Below are positions 8,082 through 16,433 of a stretch of 64,000 nt of DNA, in pieces. Position 1 is the stretch's first letter, and every line of letters starts with the position of its first letter. Under the pieces are notes generated by a model. That model was not told where the DNA came from. It saw only the letters and a program-made list of their open reading frames with translations, and ran no database searches. The position numbers were made by a program, and so were the translations under genes. This stretch comes from Eubacterium barkeri (GTDB lineage: Bacteria > Bacillota > Clostridia > Eubacteriales > Eubacteriaceae): contig NZ_FNOU01000003.1 in NCBI RefSeq assembly GCF_900107125.1, positions 120,275 to 184,274 on the forward strand, given 5' to 3'.

Positions 8082-9593
8082 ATGGGTAGCACTAAAAATT
8101 CAACACAAGGGTTGACCTTATCCAAGGTCAGTACCTTCACCTTTATCGGTATGACATGCGCCTTGGTTGCAAGCGTCAGGAATATTCCTGACGTTGCCGC
8201 CACTGGCTGGACAATGTTCTTTTATATGATTGTTGGGACACTCCTCTTTGGTTTGCCCATCGCCCTGATTTCCGGGGAATACGCTGGAATGTACCCCTCC
8301 GCTGCTGGCGGTCCGGAGCTCTGGACCACCAAGGCTTTGGGAAAAAAATGGGGATTTGTAACCTCCTGGCTCTTGTGGGTCCAAATGTTCCCGGGGATGG
8401 TCATGGTCGCCTCGGTTTTAGCCCCAATGCTGTGCGTGGGGATTAATCAGCCGGCCCTTGGTGAAAATAATATCTTTACTCTGGTCATGATTCTGGTGGT
8501 TTACTGGGCCGTTACCCTCCTGAATCTCAAATTCGATATGGCTAAAATCGGTGGAAAATGGGGAATCTGGTTTATGCTCTATATTCCAATTATCATTATC
8601 TTTTTACTCGGTGCCGCTGCCTTGTTTAAAACCGGAATCGATCCCCATAACCTCCTCGGCCATTTTGAAGCATCCTCCCTTGTTCCTTGGGGAAATAAAG
8701 GTGCCATTGAAAGTCTTCAGTATTTTGGTCCCATTATCTTTATCTTCACAGGGATTGAAATGTCCTCAGTTTATATCAAGCGTCTCGAAAAGCCCGTTAA
8801 GCAATATATCTCTGGTGTCTTTGCCGCTTTAGCCATTATGTTCATCGCCAACACCTTTAGTGCCCTGATTGTCGCCAATGTTTTAAATTCCGGCAATATT
8901 GACTTAAACAACGTCGCCCAGCCGGTGGTGTTCTTTTGTCAAATTCTTGGCTTACCCACCTGGATTGGTAACATCTTTGGTCTATTAGTCTTTGTAGGTG
9001 TCATGGTACAGCTTTCGGCATGGATTACTGGTCCCTCAAAGACCATCACCCAGGCTGCCCGTCGTGGCCTGTATCCGCCAAAATTCGAGTTTTGGAAAAC
9101 CAACAAAATGGATGTCGCCCCAACCGTTCTTCTCACCCAGGCGACGATTATCTCCATATTTGCCCTGGTCTTCCTGCTAATTCCTGGTGTCAACAGCGCT
9201 TTCTTGACCCTTGTCAATGCCACCACCATCATCTATTGCTTTGTCTATATCATCATGGCCATTGGGATTATCCGTCTCCGGAAGACCCAGCCTGATCTGG
9301 CTCGCCCCTTCCGCGTTGGTAAAAAGGGCGATGGGCTACTCAAGGCCATCGCCATCATCCTCATGGCGATCATCGTTATTTCCTGCTTCTATTCAGTGTA
9401 TTTTAGCTCCTTAGTCAGCGCCATTCTTACCGTTGTGGTCGCCTTTGCCTTCTTGATTATTCCCCTATTCATCTTTAAGAGGAGTAATCCTTCCTGGGTG
9501 ACCAAGGTTCAGGAACTCATGAAGGATGAACCCCATAATATCCCTGAAGAATCAGAAGTCGATATTAAAAATGGGACGGCTGCACAAAAGTAA
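8082..9593 (+). CDS. APC-family permease, probable tyrosine/tyramine antiporter
   Basis: The 503-residue membrane protein has about twelve hydrophobic segments and the N-terminal pattern of the glutamate:GABA-type antiporter branch of the APC superfamily (FTFIGMTCALVASVRNIPD, then EYAGMYPSAAGGPELW). It lies 75 bases after the tyrosine decarboxylase, so exchange of tyrosine for tyramine is the natural role. Together they would export positive charge and raise internal pH. The start is ATG 8082, not the in-frame GTG at 8073, because AAAGAGG ends 8 bases before it. No T-box or tyrosyl-tRNA synthetase precedes the pair. Confidence 0.85.
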   Translation: MGSTKNSTQGLTLSKVSTFTFIGMTCALVASVRNIPDVAATGWTMFFYMIVGTLLFGLPIALISGEYAGMYPSAAGGPELWTTKALGKKWGFVTSWLLWVQMFPGMVMVASVLAPMLCVGINQPALGENNIFTLVMILVVYWAVTLLNLKFDMAKIGGKWGIWFMLYIPIIIIFLLGAAALFKTGIDPHNLLGHFEASSLVPWGNKGAIESLQYFGPIIFIFTGIEMSSVYIKRLEKPVKQYISGVFAALAIMFIANTFSALIVANVLNSGNIDLNNVAQPVVFFCQILGLPTWIGNIFGLLVFVGVMVQLSAWITGPSKTITQAARRGLYPPKFEFWKTNKMDVAPTVLLTQATIISIFALVFLLIPGVNSAFLTLVNATTIIYCFVYIIMAIGIIRLRKTQPDLARPFRVGKKGDGLLKAIAIILMAIIVISCFYSVYFSSLVSAILTVVVAFAFLIIPLFIFKRSNPSWVTKVQELMKDEPHNIPEESEVDIKNGTAAQK

Positions 9594-9632
9594 ATAAGAT
9601 GGTCACCATCATCGTCTATACTGGACGTACCA

Positions 9633-9669
9633 AAAACGCTCCCTTTCTGATTTGGAAAGGGAGCGTTTT
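9633..9669. terminator. Bidirectional terminator between the permease and the M20 amidohydrolase
   Basis: A perfect 15-base stem (9633-9647 with 9655-9669) has a 7-base loop, A-rich on one side and T-rich on the other. It serves the converging tyrosine permease and amidohydrolase genes. Confidence 0.85.
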
Positions 9670-9675
9670 ATCCTA

Positions 9676-10854
9676 TCATTTTTCTTTCTGGGCCGTCAGC
9701 GCCGCCTGGACCAGCACCGAGGCCGCCACGGCCAGGGCATCGTCATTGGTGTGAAACCGGGGATGATGGAGGGCCGGACAATTCCCGTCGAGTGCCCCGC
9801 TGCCGAACCAGAAGAGGAAAGATGGTACCCGCGCCATGATCATGGCGAAGTCCTCACTGGCCAGGGTGGGTGTCACAGAAACGATATCCGCCTCATCCAC
9901 TACGGACCGGGCAGCCTTCCGGGCCAGGGCGGTCATCTCCGGTGAGTTGTCAGCCAGGGGGATATCTTCCTTATATTGAATTTCTGCGGTGCATTCGTAA
10001 GCCGCGGCGGTACTGGCCACGATGGCCTCCACCCGGCTGCGGGCCCGTGCCATGGCCGGAGCGCTCAGGGAGCGGATGGTGGCGGCCATCTGGACCTGGT
10101 CCACCACCAGGTTATCCATACTGCCCCCCTGGATGGCATTCACCGAGCAAATGAGATGATCCATGGGATCGGTATTCCGGCTGACGATGGTCTGCAGCCC
10201 CTGGACCATGGCGGCGGCGCAGACGATAGGGTCTACGCAGAGATGGGGCATGGAGCCATGGCCCCCCCTCCCTGTGACGGTGATGACGAAGTTAACCTTA
10301 GCTGCCATGAGCGCCCCTTCCTTGACGATGACCTTTCCCGCCGGTACACCTGGCCAATTGTGCAGCCCAAAGAAATAATCGGGCCGGGTCTGCTCCAGAA
10401 GGCCAGCCTCCAGCATGGATTGAGCACCGGTCGTAGTTTCCTCCGCCCGCTGGAATAGGAAGATGACATCCCCTGAAAGCTCGGTCCGCCGTCGGCTCAG
10501 GACAAGCGCCGCCCCCAATAGGGCGGCGGTGTGGAAATCATGGCCGCAGGCGTGCATCACCCCTGGGACGGTGGAGCAATGGGGGCTTTCCCATTCCTCG
10601 GTCTGGGGAATCGCGTCGATATCGCAGCGCAGCCCGATGGTGGGACCATCCCCTCTGCCGGACAGCCGGGCCACGATGCCGGTATCCACTGGCAGATCCA
10701 GGATCTCCACCCCCGGCAGCGCCGCCATGATGTCACCAATGCGCCGGGTGACCTCATATTCCCCATTGGACAACTCCGGATGGGCATGCATCCAATCCTT
10801 AAATTCCCGTATTTGCTTTTCCTCTTCGATACGCATTTGATTTTTAAATGTCAT
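9676..10854 (-). CDS. M20-family amidohydrolase (N-acyl-amino-acid / hippurate hydrolase type)
   Basis: The 392-residue cytosolic metallopeptidase-fold enzyme hydrolyses amide bonds of N-acylated amino acids or related compounds. Visible metal-site motifs are CDIDAIPQ, HACGHDFHTAALLG, the catalytic Glu pair in RAEETTTGA, and HPRFHTNDDA near the C-terminus. The dimerisation domain lies in the middle (TGRGGHGSMPH). AGGAGG lies 8 bases before ATG 10854; the longer frame to 10899 has no site. It is a single gene converging on the tyrosine operon and divergent from thiT. Exact substrate is not readable. Confidence 0.87.
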   Translation of the reverse strand: MTFKNQMRIEEEKQIREFKDWMHAHPELSNGEYEVTRRIGDIMAALPGVEILDLPVDTGIVARLSGRGDGPTIGLRCDIDAIPQTEEWESPHCSTVPGVMHACGHDFHTAALLGAALVLSRRRTELSGDVIFLFQRAEETTTGAQSMLEAGLLEQTRPDYFFGLHNWPGVPAGKVIVKEGALMAAKVNFVITVTGRGGHGSMPHLCVDPIVCAAAMVQGLQTIVSRNTDPMDHLICSVNAIQGGSMDNLVVDQVQMAATIRSLSAPAMARARSRVEAIVASTAAAYECTAEIQYKEDIPLADNSPEMTALARKAARSVVDEADIVSVTPTLASEDFAMIMARVPSFLFWFGSGALDGNCPALHHPRFHTNDDALAVAASVLVQAALTAQKEK

Positions 10855-10944
10855 TCTTCCTTCCTCCTGTCCTTTGTACTCCATCCCATTATAGTCCATA
10901 TTCCCGGGAAGTCAAAGGTGCGGGAGATGTTTCCATTTAAGAAC

Positions 10945-10973
10945 TTGACAGACCGGCTAAAGAAGCGTATATT
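10945..10973 (+). promoter_or_regulatory. Promoter of the thiT transcript
   Basis: TTGACA (10945-10950), a 17-base spacer and TATATT (10968-10973) lie just upstream of the TPP riboswitch. Confidence 0.75.
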
Positions 10974-10975
10974 GA

Positions 10976-11050
10976 AAATTGCTGGGGGCGCCCTTCGGGC
11001 TGAGAATGCACCCCTATTACTTGATCCGGATAATACCGGCGTAAGGAGGC
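10976..11050 (+). ncRNA. TPP (THI-box) riboswitch
   Basis: The leader has the conserved THI-box parts in order: GGGGGCGCCC, the CTGAGAATGCACCCC segment (P2/P3 side), then CTTGATCCGGATAATACCGGCG (11010-11041, read in parts) and a terminal GTAAGGAGG. The last element is itself the thiT ribosome site, ending 6 bases before ATG 11056. Thiamine pyrophosphate binding should therefore hide the ribosome site, meaning translational control. No separate terminator hairpin is visible. Confidence 0.88.
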
Positions 11051-11055
11051 ATCAT

Positions 11056-11718
11056 ATGTTAAATTTTTTCGTCGTACCCAATGGTGACGGCAGCTACGCC
11101 CTCTCCATCAGGGGCTATATGGCTGCGGCCATCATCGTATTCCTCATCCTCATCCTGTCCTCGATGCTGACGGACAGTAAGAAGCGCATCGACACCCGGG
11201 AGCTTACCTTCGCAGCGGTGGCCATCGCCCTCACCCTCGTCACATCCTTCATCAAGCTCTGGCATATGCCCATGGGCGGGTCCATCACCCTGTTTTCCAT
11301 GCTGTTTATCACCCTCATCGGCTATTGGTACGGTCCATCCTTCGGTATTCTCACCGGAGTGGCCTACGGTATGCTGCAACTCATCATCGATCCTTACATC
11401 CTCAGCCTACCTCAAATGCTCATTGACTATCCCCTGTCCTTCGGGGCTTTAGGGATTTCTGGCTTCTTCGCCAACAGGAAGCACGGGATGGTCCTCGGCT
11501 ATCTGGCGGGAGTCGCAGGACGTTATTTCTTTGCCGTCATTTCCGGCGTGGTCTTCTTCGGGATGTATGCGGCAGACTTCGGCATGTCCCCCCTGCCCTA
11601 TTCACTGGCTTATAACGGCCTGTATATCGGCGGGGAGGCCCTCATCACCGTGGTGGTGCTGCTGATTCCCGCGGTTTCCAAGGCCCTTGCCCACCTGAAG
11701 GTCCAGACTTTAGCTTAA
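11056..11718 (+). CDS. thiT: ThiT-like thiamine-specific S component of an ECF transporter
   Basis: The 220-residue membrane protein has about six hydrophobic segments. It carries the ThiT-type region around MGGSITLFSMLFITLIGYWYG and the helix GILTGVAYGMLQLIIDPYIL, where Gly/Tyr/Trp residues line the thiamine pocket in known S components. A TPP riboswitch ends at its ribosome site, which supports the substrate. The ECF ATPases and T component are not in the window and are presumably shared. A much longer open frame running upstream to 10531 is antisense to the amidohydrolase and is not used. Confidence 0.88.
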   Translation: MLNFFVVPNGDGSYALSIRGYMAAAIIVFLILILSSMLTDSKKRIDTRELTFAAVAIALTLVTSFIKLWHMPMGGSITLFSMLFITLIGYWYGPSFGILTGVAYGMLQLIIDPYILSLPQMLIDYPLSFGALGISGFFANRKHGMVLGYLAGVAGRYFFAVISGVVFFGMYAADFGMSPLPYSLAYNGLYIGGEALITVVVLLIPAVSKALAHLKVQTLA

Positions 11719-11795
11719 GACACTATTGAATAAAACCAAAACCCATTCCCATTTCAAGCGACTTTCAACGCCCTGGCTTATCCTCACGACTAATA

Positions 11796-12596
11796 CTACA
11801 GATAATATTCCAGGGGATGCTCATGCTTTAGGTTGATCGCCTGGAATACCCGGTCCCGCATCACCACGAAGTCATCGGAGGTCCGCTCCCGCAAATGGGG
11901 CATATCCACCTTCAGCACGGTGTGGATACGCCCGGGGTTCGCTGCTAGGATGACGATGCGGTCCGCCAGGTATACCGCCTCTTCAATATCATGGGTAACA
12001 AAGATAATGGTCGTGCCCGTTTCCCGGCTGAGGGCCAGGATATCCTCCTGGAGCTTCATCCGGGTGATGGCGTCCAAGGCACCAAAGGGCTCATCCATGA
12101 ACAACACCTCCGGCTGGACCGCCAAGGCCCTGGCGATGGCCACCCGCTGCTGCATCCCGCCGGAAAGCTGTCCCGGGAACTGGTCCCGGGCATGGGCCAA
12201 GCCCACTAGCTCCAGGTAGTGGGTGATGACAGCCTTGCGTTTCGATGGATCCATTTTATCCACCTCCAGACCCAGGGCCACATTCTGGGCAACGGTGCGC
12301 CAGGGCAGCAGACCATAATCCTGGAAAATCATCAGCCGCCTCCTTTGCGGTGCTGACACCGCCTGGCCGTCAATAATAACCGAACCGGTATCCGCCTTTA
12401 AAAACCCTGCCATGATATTTAGCAGCGTGCTTTTCCCACACCCCGACGGCCCCAGCAGGCAGGTCAGCTCACCTTTTTTTATTCCCAGATCAATGCCCTG
12501 AAGGGCCGCCGGGCCATCACCCTGACAGGGAAAGGCCTTCGATACATTTTGCACGTCGATGAACATGTCTTCCACTCTTTCTTCTGATCTATACAT
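11796..12596 (-). CDS. ABC transporter ATPase (SsuB/TauB family), CooS-linked
   Basis: The 266-residue nucleotide-binding subunit has Walker A GPSGCGKST, the Q-loop IFQDYGLLPW, signature LSGGMQQR and Walker B VLFMDEPFGALD, with the D-loop and H-switch (FVTHDIEEA) intact. It is the last gene of the operon cooS-binding protein-permease-ATPase. Its ATG overlaps the permease stop by eight bases (ATGTATAG). An internal ATG at 12566 is an alternative start. The family imports sulfonates, nitrate, hydroxymethylpyrimidine and similar compounds, so specificity depends on the partners. Confidence 0.88.
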   Translation of the reverse strand: MYRSEERVEDMFIDVQNVSKAFPCQGDGPAALQGIDLGIKKGELTCLLGPSGCGKSTLLNIMAGFLKADTGSVIIDGQAVSAPQRRRLMIFQDYGLLPWRTVAQNVALGLEVDKMDPSKRKAVITHYLELVGLAHARDQFPGQLSGGMQQRVAIARALAVQPEVLFMDEPFGALDAITRMKLQEDILALSRETGTTIIFVTHDIEEAVYLADRIVILAANPGRIHTVLKVDMPHLRERTSDDFVVMRDRVFQAINLKHEHPLEYYL

Positions 12597-13371
12597 TTCC
12601 CAGACCCCAACGTTTTTTAACCCAGTGCTCGGCCATGCCCACCAGCTTGTTCAGCACCAGGCCGATCCCTCCGATGACGAGGATGACCGCCAGAAGAGCA
12701 TCCGGACGAATGCTGTTTTTTGCATCCATGATCAGGAATCCCAATCCTGATTGGGCCCCCACCATCTCACCAGAAACCAGAAAAATCCAGGATGTCCCCA
12801 GGGCCAGCTGGAGGCTTGTCATAATCTGCGGAAAAATCCCCGGCAGGATAACTTTAAAAATCCGTTGCCAACGGTTCATCTCAAAGTTCTCAGCCACCTT
12901 CCAATAAACTGCTGGCAGGGCACCCACAGCCTTTACCGTAGACAGCAGCACCGGGAAAAACCCAGCAATGAAGATGATGGCGATGGCGGGGATATCCCCG
13001 ATTCCCAGCCACAGCACGATAAAGGGCATCCAGGCCACCGGTGCCACAGGACGCAGCAGCTGGATGAGCGGGTTGACATAGGCAAAGGCCCTTGGAAAAA
13101 GCCCCAGCATCAGCCCAAGGCTAATCCCCAGGATGGCCGAAAGGGTGAAGCCCATCAGGAAACGGGCCAGGCTCACCAAGATATTGCCCAAAAGGCTGGC
13201 CTCAGAAAGACTGCCGGCCAATCCCCCGGTCCACAGCTCCCCAAAGGCGGCCCCCACCTGTAATGGTGAGGGAAAAAGGCTGGTATTCACCTGGCCAAGG
13301 CTGACCGCCAGCTGCCAGAGGATAAGCAGGACGAGGCAGGTGACCGCGGTATGCTTCATTGCTGATTTCAT
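12589..13371 (-). CDS. ABC transporter permease (SsuC/TauC family), CooS-linked
   Basis: The 260-residue integral membrane subunit has about six transmembrane segments and the EAA-type loop that contacts the ATPase (AENFEMNRWQRIFKVILPG). Family features such as the PSP segment (LFPSPLQVGAAF) and the Arg-Pro-Val-Ala-Pro-Val-Ala-Trp-Met-Pro stretch put it with the nitrate/sulfonate/pyrimidine importers. It lies 10 bases after the binding protein and overlaps the ATPase start. It should form the membrane channel for whatever solute the adjacent lipoprotein binds. Confidence 0.87.
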   Translation of the reverse strand: MKSAMKHTAVTCLVLLILWQLAVSLGQVNTSLFPSPLQVGAAFGELWTGGLAGSLSEASLLGNILVSLARFLMGFTLSAILGISLGLMLGLFPRAFAYVNPLIQLLRPVAPVAWMPFIVLWLGIGDIPAIAIIFIAGFFPVLLSTVKAVGALPAVYWKVAENFEMNRWQRIFKVILPGIFPQIMTSLQLALGTSWIFLVSGEMVGAQSGLGFLIMDAKNSIRPDALLAVILVIGGIGLVLNKLVGMAEHWVKKRWGLGNV

Positions 13372-13380
13372 CGCGGCCTC

Positions 13381-14331
13381 CTAATTCTGGGAATAGACGA
13401 AGGTATCGTAATCCGGGGGATTCCCATTGATGCCGTCAGCCTTTAGCTTTTCTGTCAAGGTACCGTAATCCTCCCGGCTCAGAGTCAGGTCATCGTAGGA
13501 AATCCACTTGAGGGATTCCGCCAGTACCGTCCCATCCTGTCCCAAATATTTTTCCGCTACAGCCAGTGCCGAGGCATCATCCAGCTTCTGCCCGGCTTCC
13601 TTATAGCCGGCAATGATGGTCTGCGCCGCTCCGGGATTTTCTCTTAAAAAGGCACCGTTCAATACAAAGGCACAGCAGATGGAATCCTCCCATAAGTCAC
13701 TGGATTCATAGAGCACATGCCCAAACCCCTTCACCACAGCGGCTGCACCAAAGGGCTCGGCCACACAATAGGCATCAATGGCACCACTGGCCAGGGAGGA
13801 GGGCATCTCAGCCGGCGACAGCTCGGTCAGGGTGACATCCTGGGTGGATAATCCTGCCTTGGTCAGGGCATCCTGGACCAGGATGTTATGGGAGGATTGG
13901 GTAGATGGAATGGCGATGGTCTTCCCCTTCAAATCCTGGGGTGTATTAATTTGCCCGGAGGCCACCAGCACATTCCCATCCCGGTGTCCCAGGGCCACGG
14001 CCTTCAGATCAATCCCCTTGCCCACGGCGCCCATGGCCAGCTCCACCAATACCGAGGCACCATCAATTTTCCCGGCATTCAGGGCATCCATCAGGTCCGT
14101 CCAGGAGCTGAATTTCTGAAGCTTGATCTGCACATCACTGCCCTGGGCTTCCAATAATTCCTTTTCTTCAAAAACCGGCAGGGCATGGGTAATGGGCAAA
14201 TAGCCGATGGTGACTGTTTTCTGGGCCGATGTCCCGTTAGTACTCCCCTTGCCCTGGCATCCTGCCAGGAGGAGGACGGCTGCCAAAAGAATGGACAATG
14301 CCGCCATCCCCATTTTTAATTGCTTATGCAT
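13381..14331 (-). CDS. Substrate-binding lipoprotein (NMT1/SsuA family), CooS-linked
   Basis: The 316-residue protein begins with a lipoprotein signal ending in a lipobox (LLLAGC) and continues as a type II periplasmic-binding fold (TIGYLPITHALPVF; KLQKFSSWTDLMDALNAGKID; GKTIAIPSTQSSHN; AYCVAEPFG). The family binds nitrate, sulfonates, bicarbonate or thiamine-precursor pyrimidines; the ligand here is unknown. The start is ATG 14331, which overlaps the cooS stop by eight bases (ATGCATAA) and has GGAGAGG 6 bases upstream. Overlap with cooS suggests coupled synthesis and a shared pathway. Confidence 0.85.
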   Translation of the reverse strand: MHKQLKMGMAALSILLAAVLLLAGCQGKGSTNGTSAQKTVTIGYLPITHALPVFEEKELLEAQGSDVQIKLQKFSSWTDLMDALNAGKIDGASVLVELAMGAVGKGIDLKAVALGHRDGNVLVASGQINTPQDLKGKTIAIPSTQSSHNILVQDALTKAGLSTQDVTLTELSPAEMPSSLASGAIDAYCVAEPFGAAAVVKGFGHVLYESSDLWEDSICCAFVLNGAFLRENPGAAQTIIAGYKEAGQKLDDASALAVAEKYLGQDGTVLAESLKWISYDDLTLSREDYGTLTEKLKADGINGNPPDYDTFVYSQN

Positions 14332-16393
14332 GCTGTGCCTCTCCATTCTGCCACCCCAGGGCGGCCCGCTTTTCTTTAATATCGGCAACGATCTTTTCAC
14401 CTAATGCGATGGGCTCCGCATCCACCACCATCACAGATCCCAGGGTTTCCCGGGTATCCTCTTTCAAAAACCGGATCACTTTCTCAGAGCCATGGATGGG
14501 TGCCTCGACGCAATGATAGGAGCTCACCCCCATCAGCCGGAAGCCCAGGGAGGCATCCAGCCCCTTCTCATTGGACCACTCCGGTGAGGTAAAGGCGACG
14601 GGCATCTGGTGAATATCCTTCCCCATGGACGCTGCCAGGCCTGCGAAAAAGGCCGAGGAGCGGGTATTGTCGATGCATTCACCCACATGCCATACTGGTG
14701 GCAGATCATCCTTCTCTAAAAATCTCCGGAGAGTCTGGCCTACCCGTCCGTAGGCCTGGGCATTGGTCTGGCAAAAGCCCAGCTTCATCAAAGGAAATGA
14801 CGCACAGCCATTGGTCAAAATCAACACATTGTGCTTCAGCAGCACCTCCGCCACATCAACAATAGCCTTCTCATACACTACCTTGGGATTATTACACCCT
14901 ACCATATTGACGATGCCCAGGATTTCCCCGGAGCGCAGAGCTTCTGCCATCTGGTCCAGCCCACCGTGGATTTTCTGGATATATTCCACGGAGAAGCCCA
15001 CCTCGGCCTCCACCTCATAGGGCGGGATGAATACGGGGATGTTCCGGCGGCTTTCATAGCTTTCGATGGCCCGCTGGATGATCCGCTCGGCAATTTTCTG
15101 GGTATCATCAATATTGCTGTGGTGATGGTCATAGCCGATGTGCTCAGCACCGGGCAGCCGGTTGGAATCGTTGGTGGTAACCACCGTGGTCTGGTAGCAT
15201 CGGGCCACATCCATAATCGCCGGATAGATTTCCTGGACGTCCGCCACCCACAGGTCCAGGGCACCGGTCCCCAGTACCAGCTCCGCGCTGATGGCATTGG
15301 ATAACGGAATAACGCCATCATAACGGTACATCGCCGCTAAGGAGGAGCAGCAGATGCCATAAAACTGAATACCCTTAGCGCCCTTTTCCCGGGCCAGCTT
15401 CAGGTATTTTTCACTGTATCCGGTTTTCATGATCTCCCGTACCAGCACCGGGAGATGCCCATGGACTGCAATGTTGACATAGCCCTCCTTCAAGGCCCCG
15501 ATATTGGTTTTCGCCGTCGCCCGATCGCCGATCCCCAGCAGGGCATCGGTGGCGATGGATGCTCCCAGCACACCGCTGAAGGTAAAGACCAGGCCGCAGC
15601 GCAGGAACTGGCGCATGATGCTCTCCCAATCCGAATCGATGCCGCAGCCCGATTTATGATAGGCCTCAAAGACCTCATGGTAAGCGCTGATGGGCAGGAT
15701 GTCCATATCCTTCCACACCTGCTGCCGCTCCAGGGGTGCGCAGGCAGCAATGGTCCGATAGGGCTCCGGCTCGCTCCGGGATAAATCCGCCAGGAGCACA
15801 TCCGCCAGATCGATGGTGATGTTCTTGAGCTGGCGGCGGGCCGTTTTAATGCCAAAGGCCTCGGCCATGATCCGGATTTTATTCTCACCGTCAATAGCAA
15901 TATCCATCTTGCCCTGGGCCGCCCATTTCAGCATAAGGATGACCTCCCGGGCGTGCATCCCATGCTGGGCTGCACCGGCTGCGGCACTGCGCAGCAGATT
16001 GCGGGCCACAATGAGGTCGGCATCTGCCCCACAGACCCCCCTCGGACTTTTCTTCGTTATTCGGCAGGGGCCCATATGGCAATTTTTACAGCAGGTTCCC
16101 GCCATCCCAAAGTGGCACTGGGGCTGCTGAGCATCGAATCGGTCAAAGGCCGTCTCCAGCTTAAGCTGGGCCATCCGCAGGAGCATCTCCCGTACGGCGG
16201 GGTCTGGGGTTTTCCCCAGCACCGCCTGCTTATCTGGAAAGGTCCTCCGATAATCCGAAACGGCCTTGGTGTAATCATCCTGAAAGCCCTCTGGGGTTTT
16301 TTCATCGGCTGGGATTAACTTCGGAATGCCATTTTTGTCAAAGCGGATCTTACTACGATGATGATGATCATCATGCTGATGGGTGTCTTTCAT
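14324..16393 (-). CDS. cooS: Deviant CooS-like protein (CODH scaffold, C-cluster Cys replaced by Glu)
   Basis: The 689-residue protein has the anaerobic CODH layout. The N-terminal D/B-cluster cysteines are present (QCHFGMAGTCCKNCHMGPC, then GVCG). C-cluster ligands are recognisable as His311 (VHGHLP), Cys349 (GICCSS), Cys500 (VGCNNP), Cys530 (TNGCAS) and Cys573 (GECIDN). The sixth, in the family motif DVQCIMP, is instead DVQEIYP: Glu388, codon at 15230-15232. Enzymes lacking this Cys (CooS-V class) hold an Fe/S/O hybrid cluster and do not oxidise CO; hydroxylamine is a slow substrate. The N-terminus is His-rich (HQHDDHHH). GAGGAG lies about 7 bases before ATG 16393. No cooC, cooF or acetyl-CoA synthase gene is nearby; an ABC importer follows in overlapping frames. 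Confidence 0.9.
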   Translation of the reverse strand: MKDTHQHDDHHHRSKIRFDKNGIPKLIPADEKTPEGFQDDYTKAVSDYRRTFPDKQAVLGKTPDPAVREMLLRMAQLKLETAFDRFDAQQPQCHFGMAGTCCKNCHMGPCRITKKSPRGVCGADADLIVARNLLRSAAAGAAQHGMHAREVILMLKWAAQGKMDIAIDGENKIRIMAEAFGIKTARRQLKNITIDLADVLLADLSRSEPEPYRTIAACAPLERQQVWKDMDILPISAYHEVFEAYHKSGCGIDSDWESIMRQFLRCGLVFTFSGVLGASIATDALLGIGDRATAKTNIGALKEGYVNIAVHGHLPVLVREIMKTGYSEKYLKLAREKGAKGIQFYGICCSSLAAMYRYDGVIPLSNAISAELVLGTGALDLWVADVQEIYPAIMDVARCYQTTVVTTNDSNRLPGAEHIGYDHHHSNIDDTQKIAERIIQRAIESYESRRNIPVFIPPYEVEAEVGFSVEYIQKIHGGLDQMAEALRSGEILGIVNMVGCNNPKVVYEKAIVDVAEVLLKHNVLILTNGCASFPLMKLGFCQTNAQAYGRVGQTLRRFLEKDDLPPVWHVGECIDNTRSSAFFAGLAASMGKDIHQMPVAFTSPEWSNEKGLDASLGFRLMGVSSYHCVEAPIHGSEKVIRFLKEDTRETLGSVMVVDAEPIALGEKIVADIKEKRAALGWQNGEAQHA

Positions 16394-16433
16394 ATCATAT
16401 CTCCTCAAAACTGAATACTCTTCCAATGTCATA

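Noticed and set aside
10531..11055. Upstream extension of the thiT frame (395-residue version)
   Set aside because: It runs antisense through the amidohydrolase gene and through the TPP aptamer; thiT has its own ribosome site at 11043.
11796..14331. Calling the importer a nitrate, taurine or bicarbonate transporter
   Set aside because: The family shares its fold among all these ligands, and no binding-site residues can be read confidently without an alignment.
14324..16393. Annotating this gene simply as a CO dehydrogenase of the Wood-Ljungdahl pathway
   Set aside because: The C-cluster Cys is Glu388, no CODH partner genes are present, and the neighbour is an importer. I kept the name cooS only for the scaffold family.
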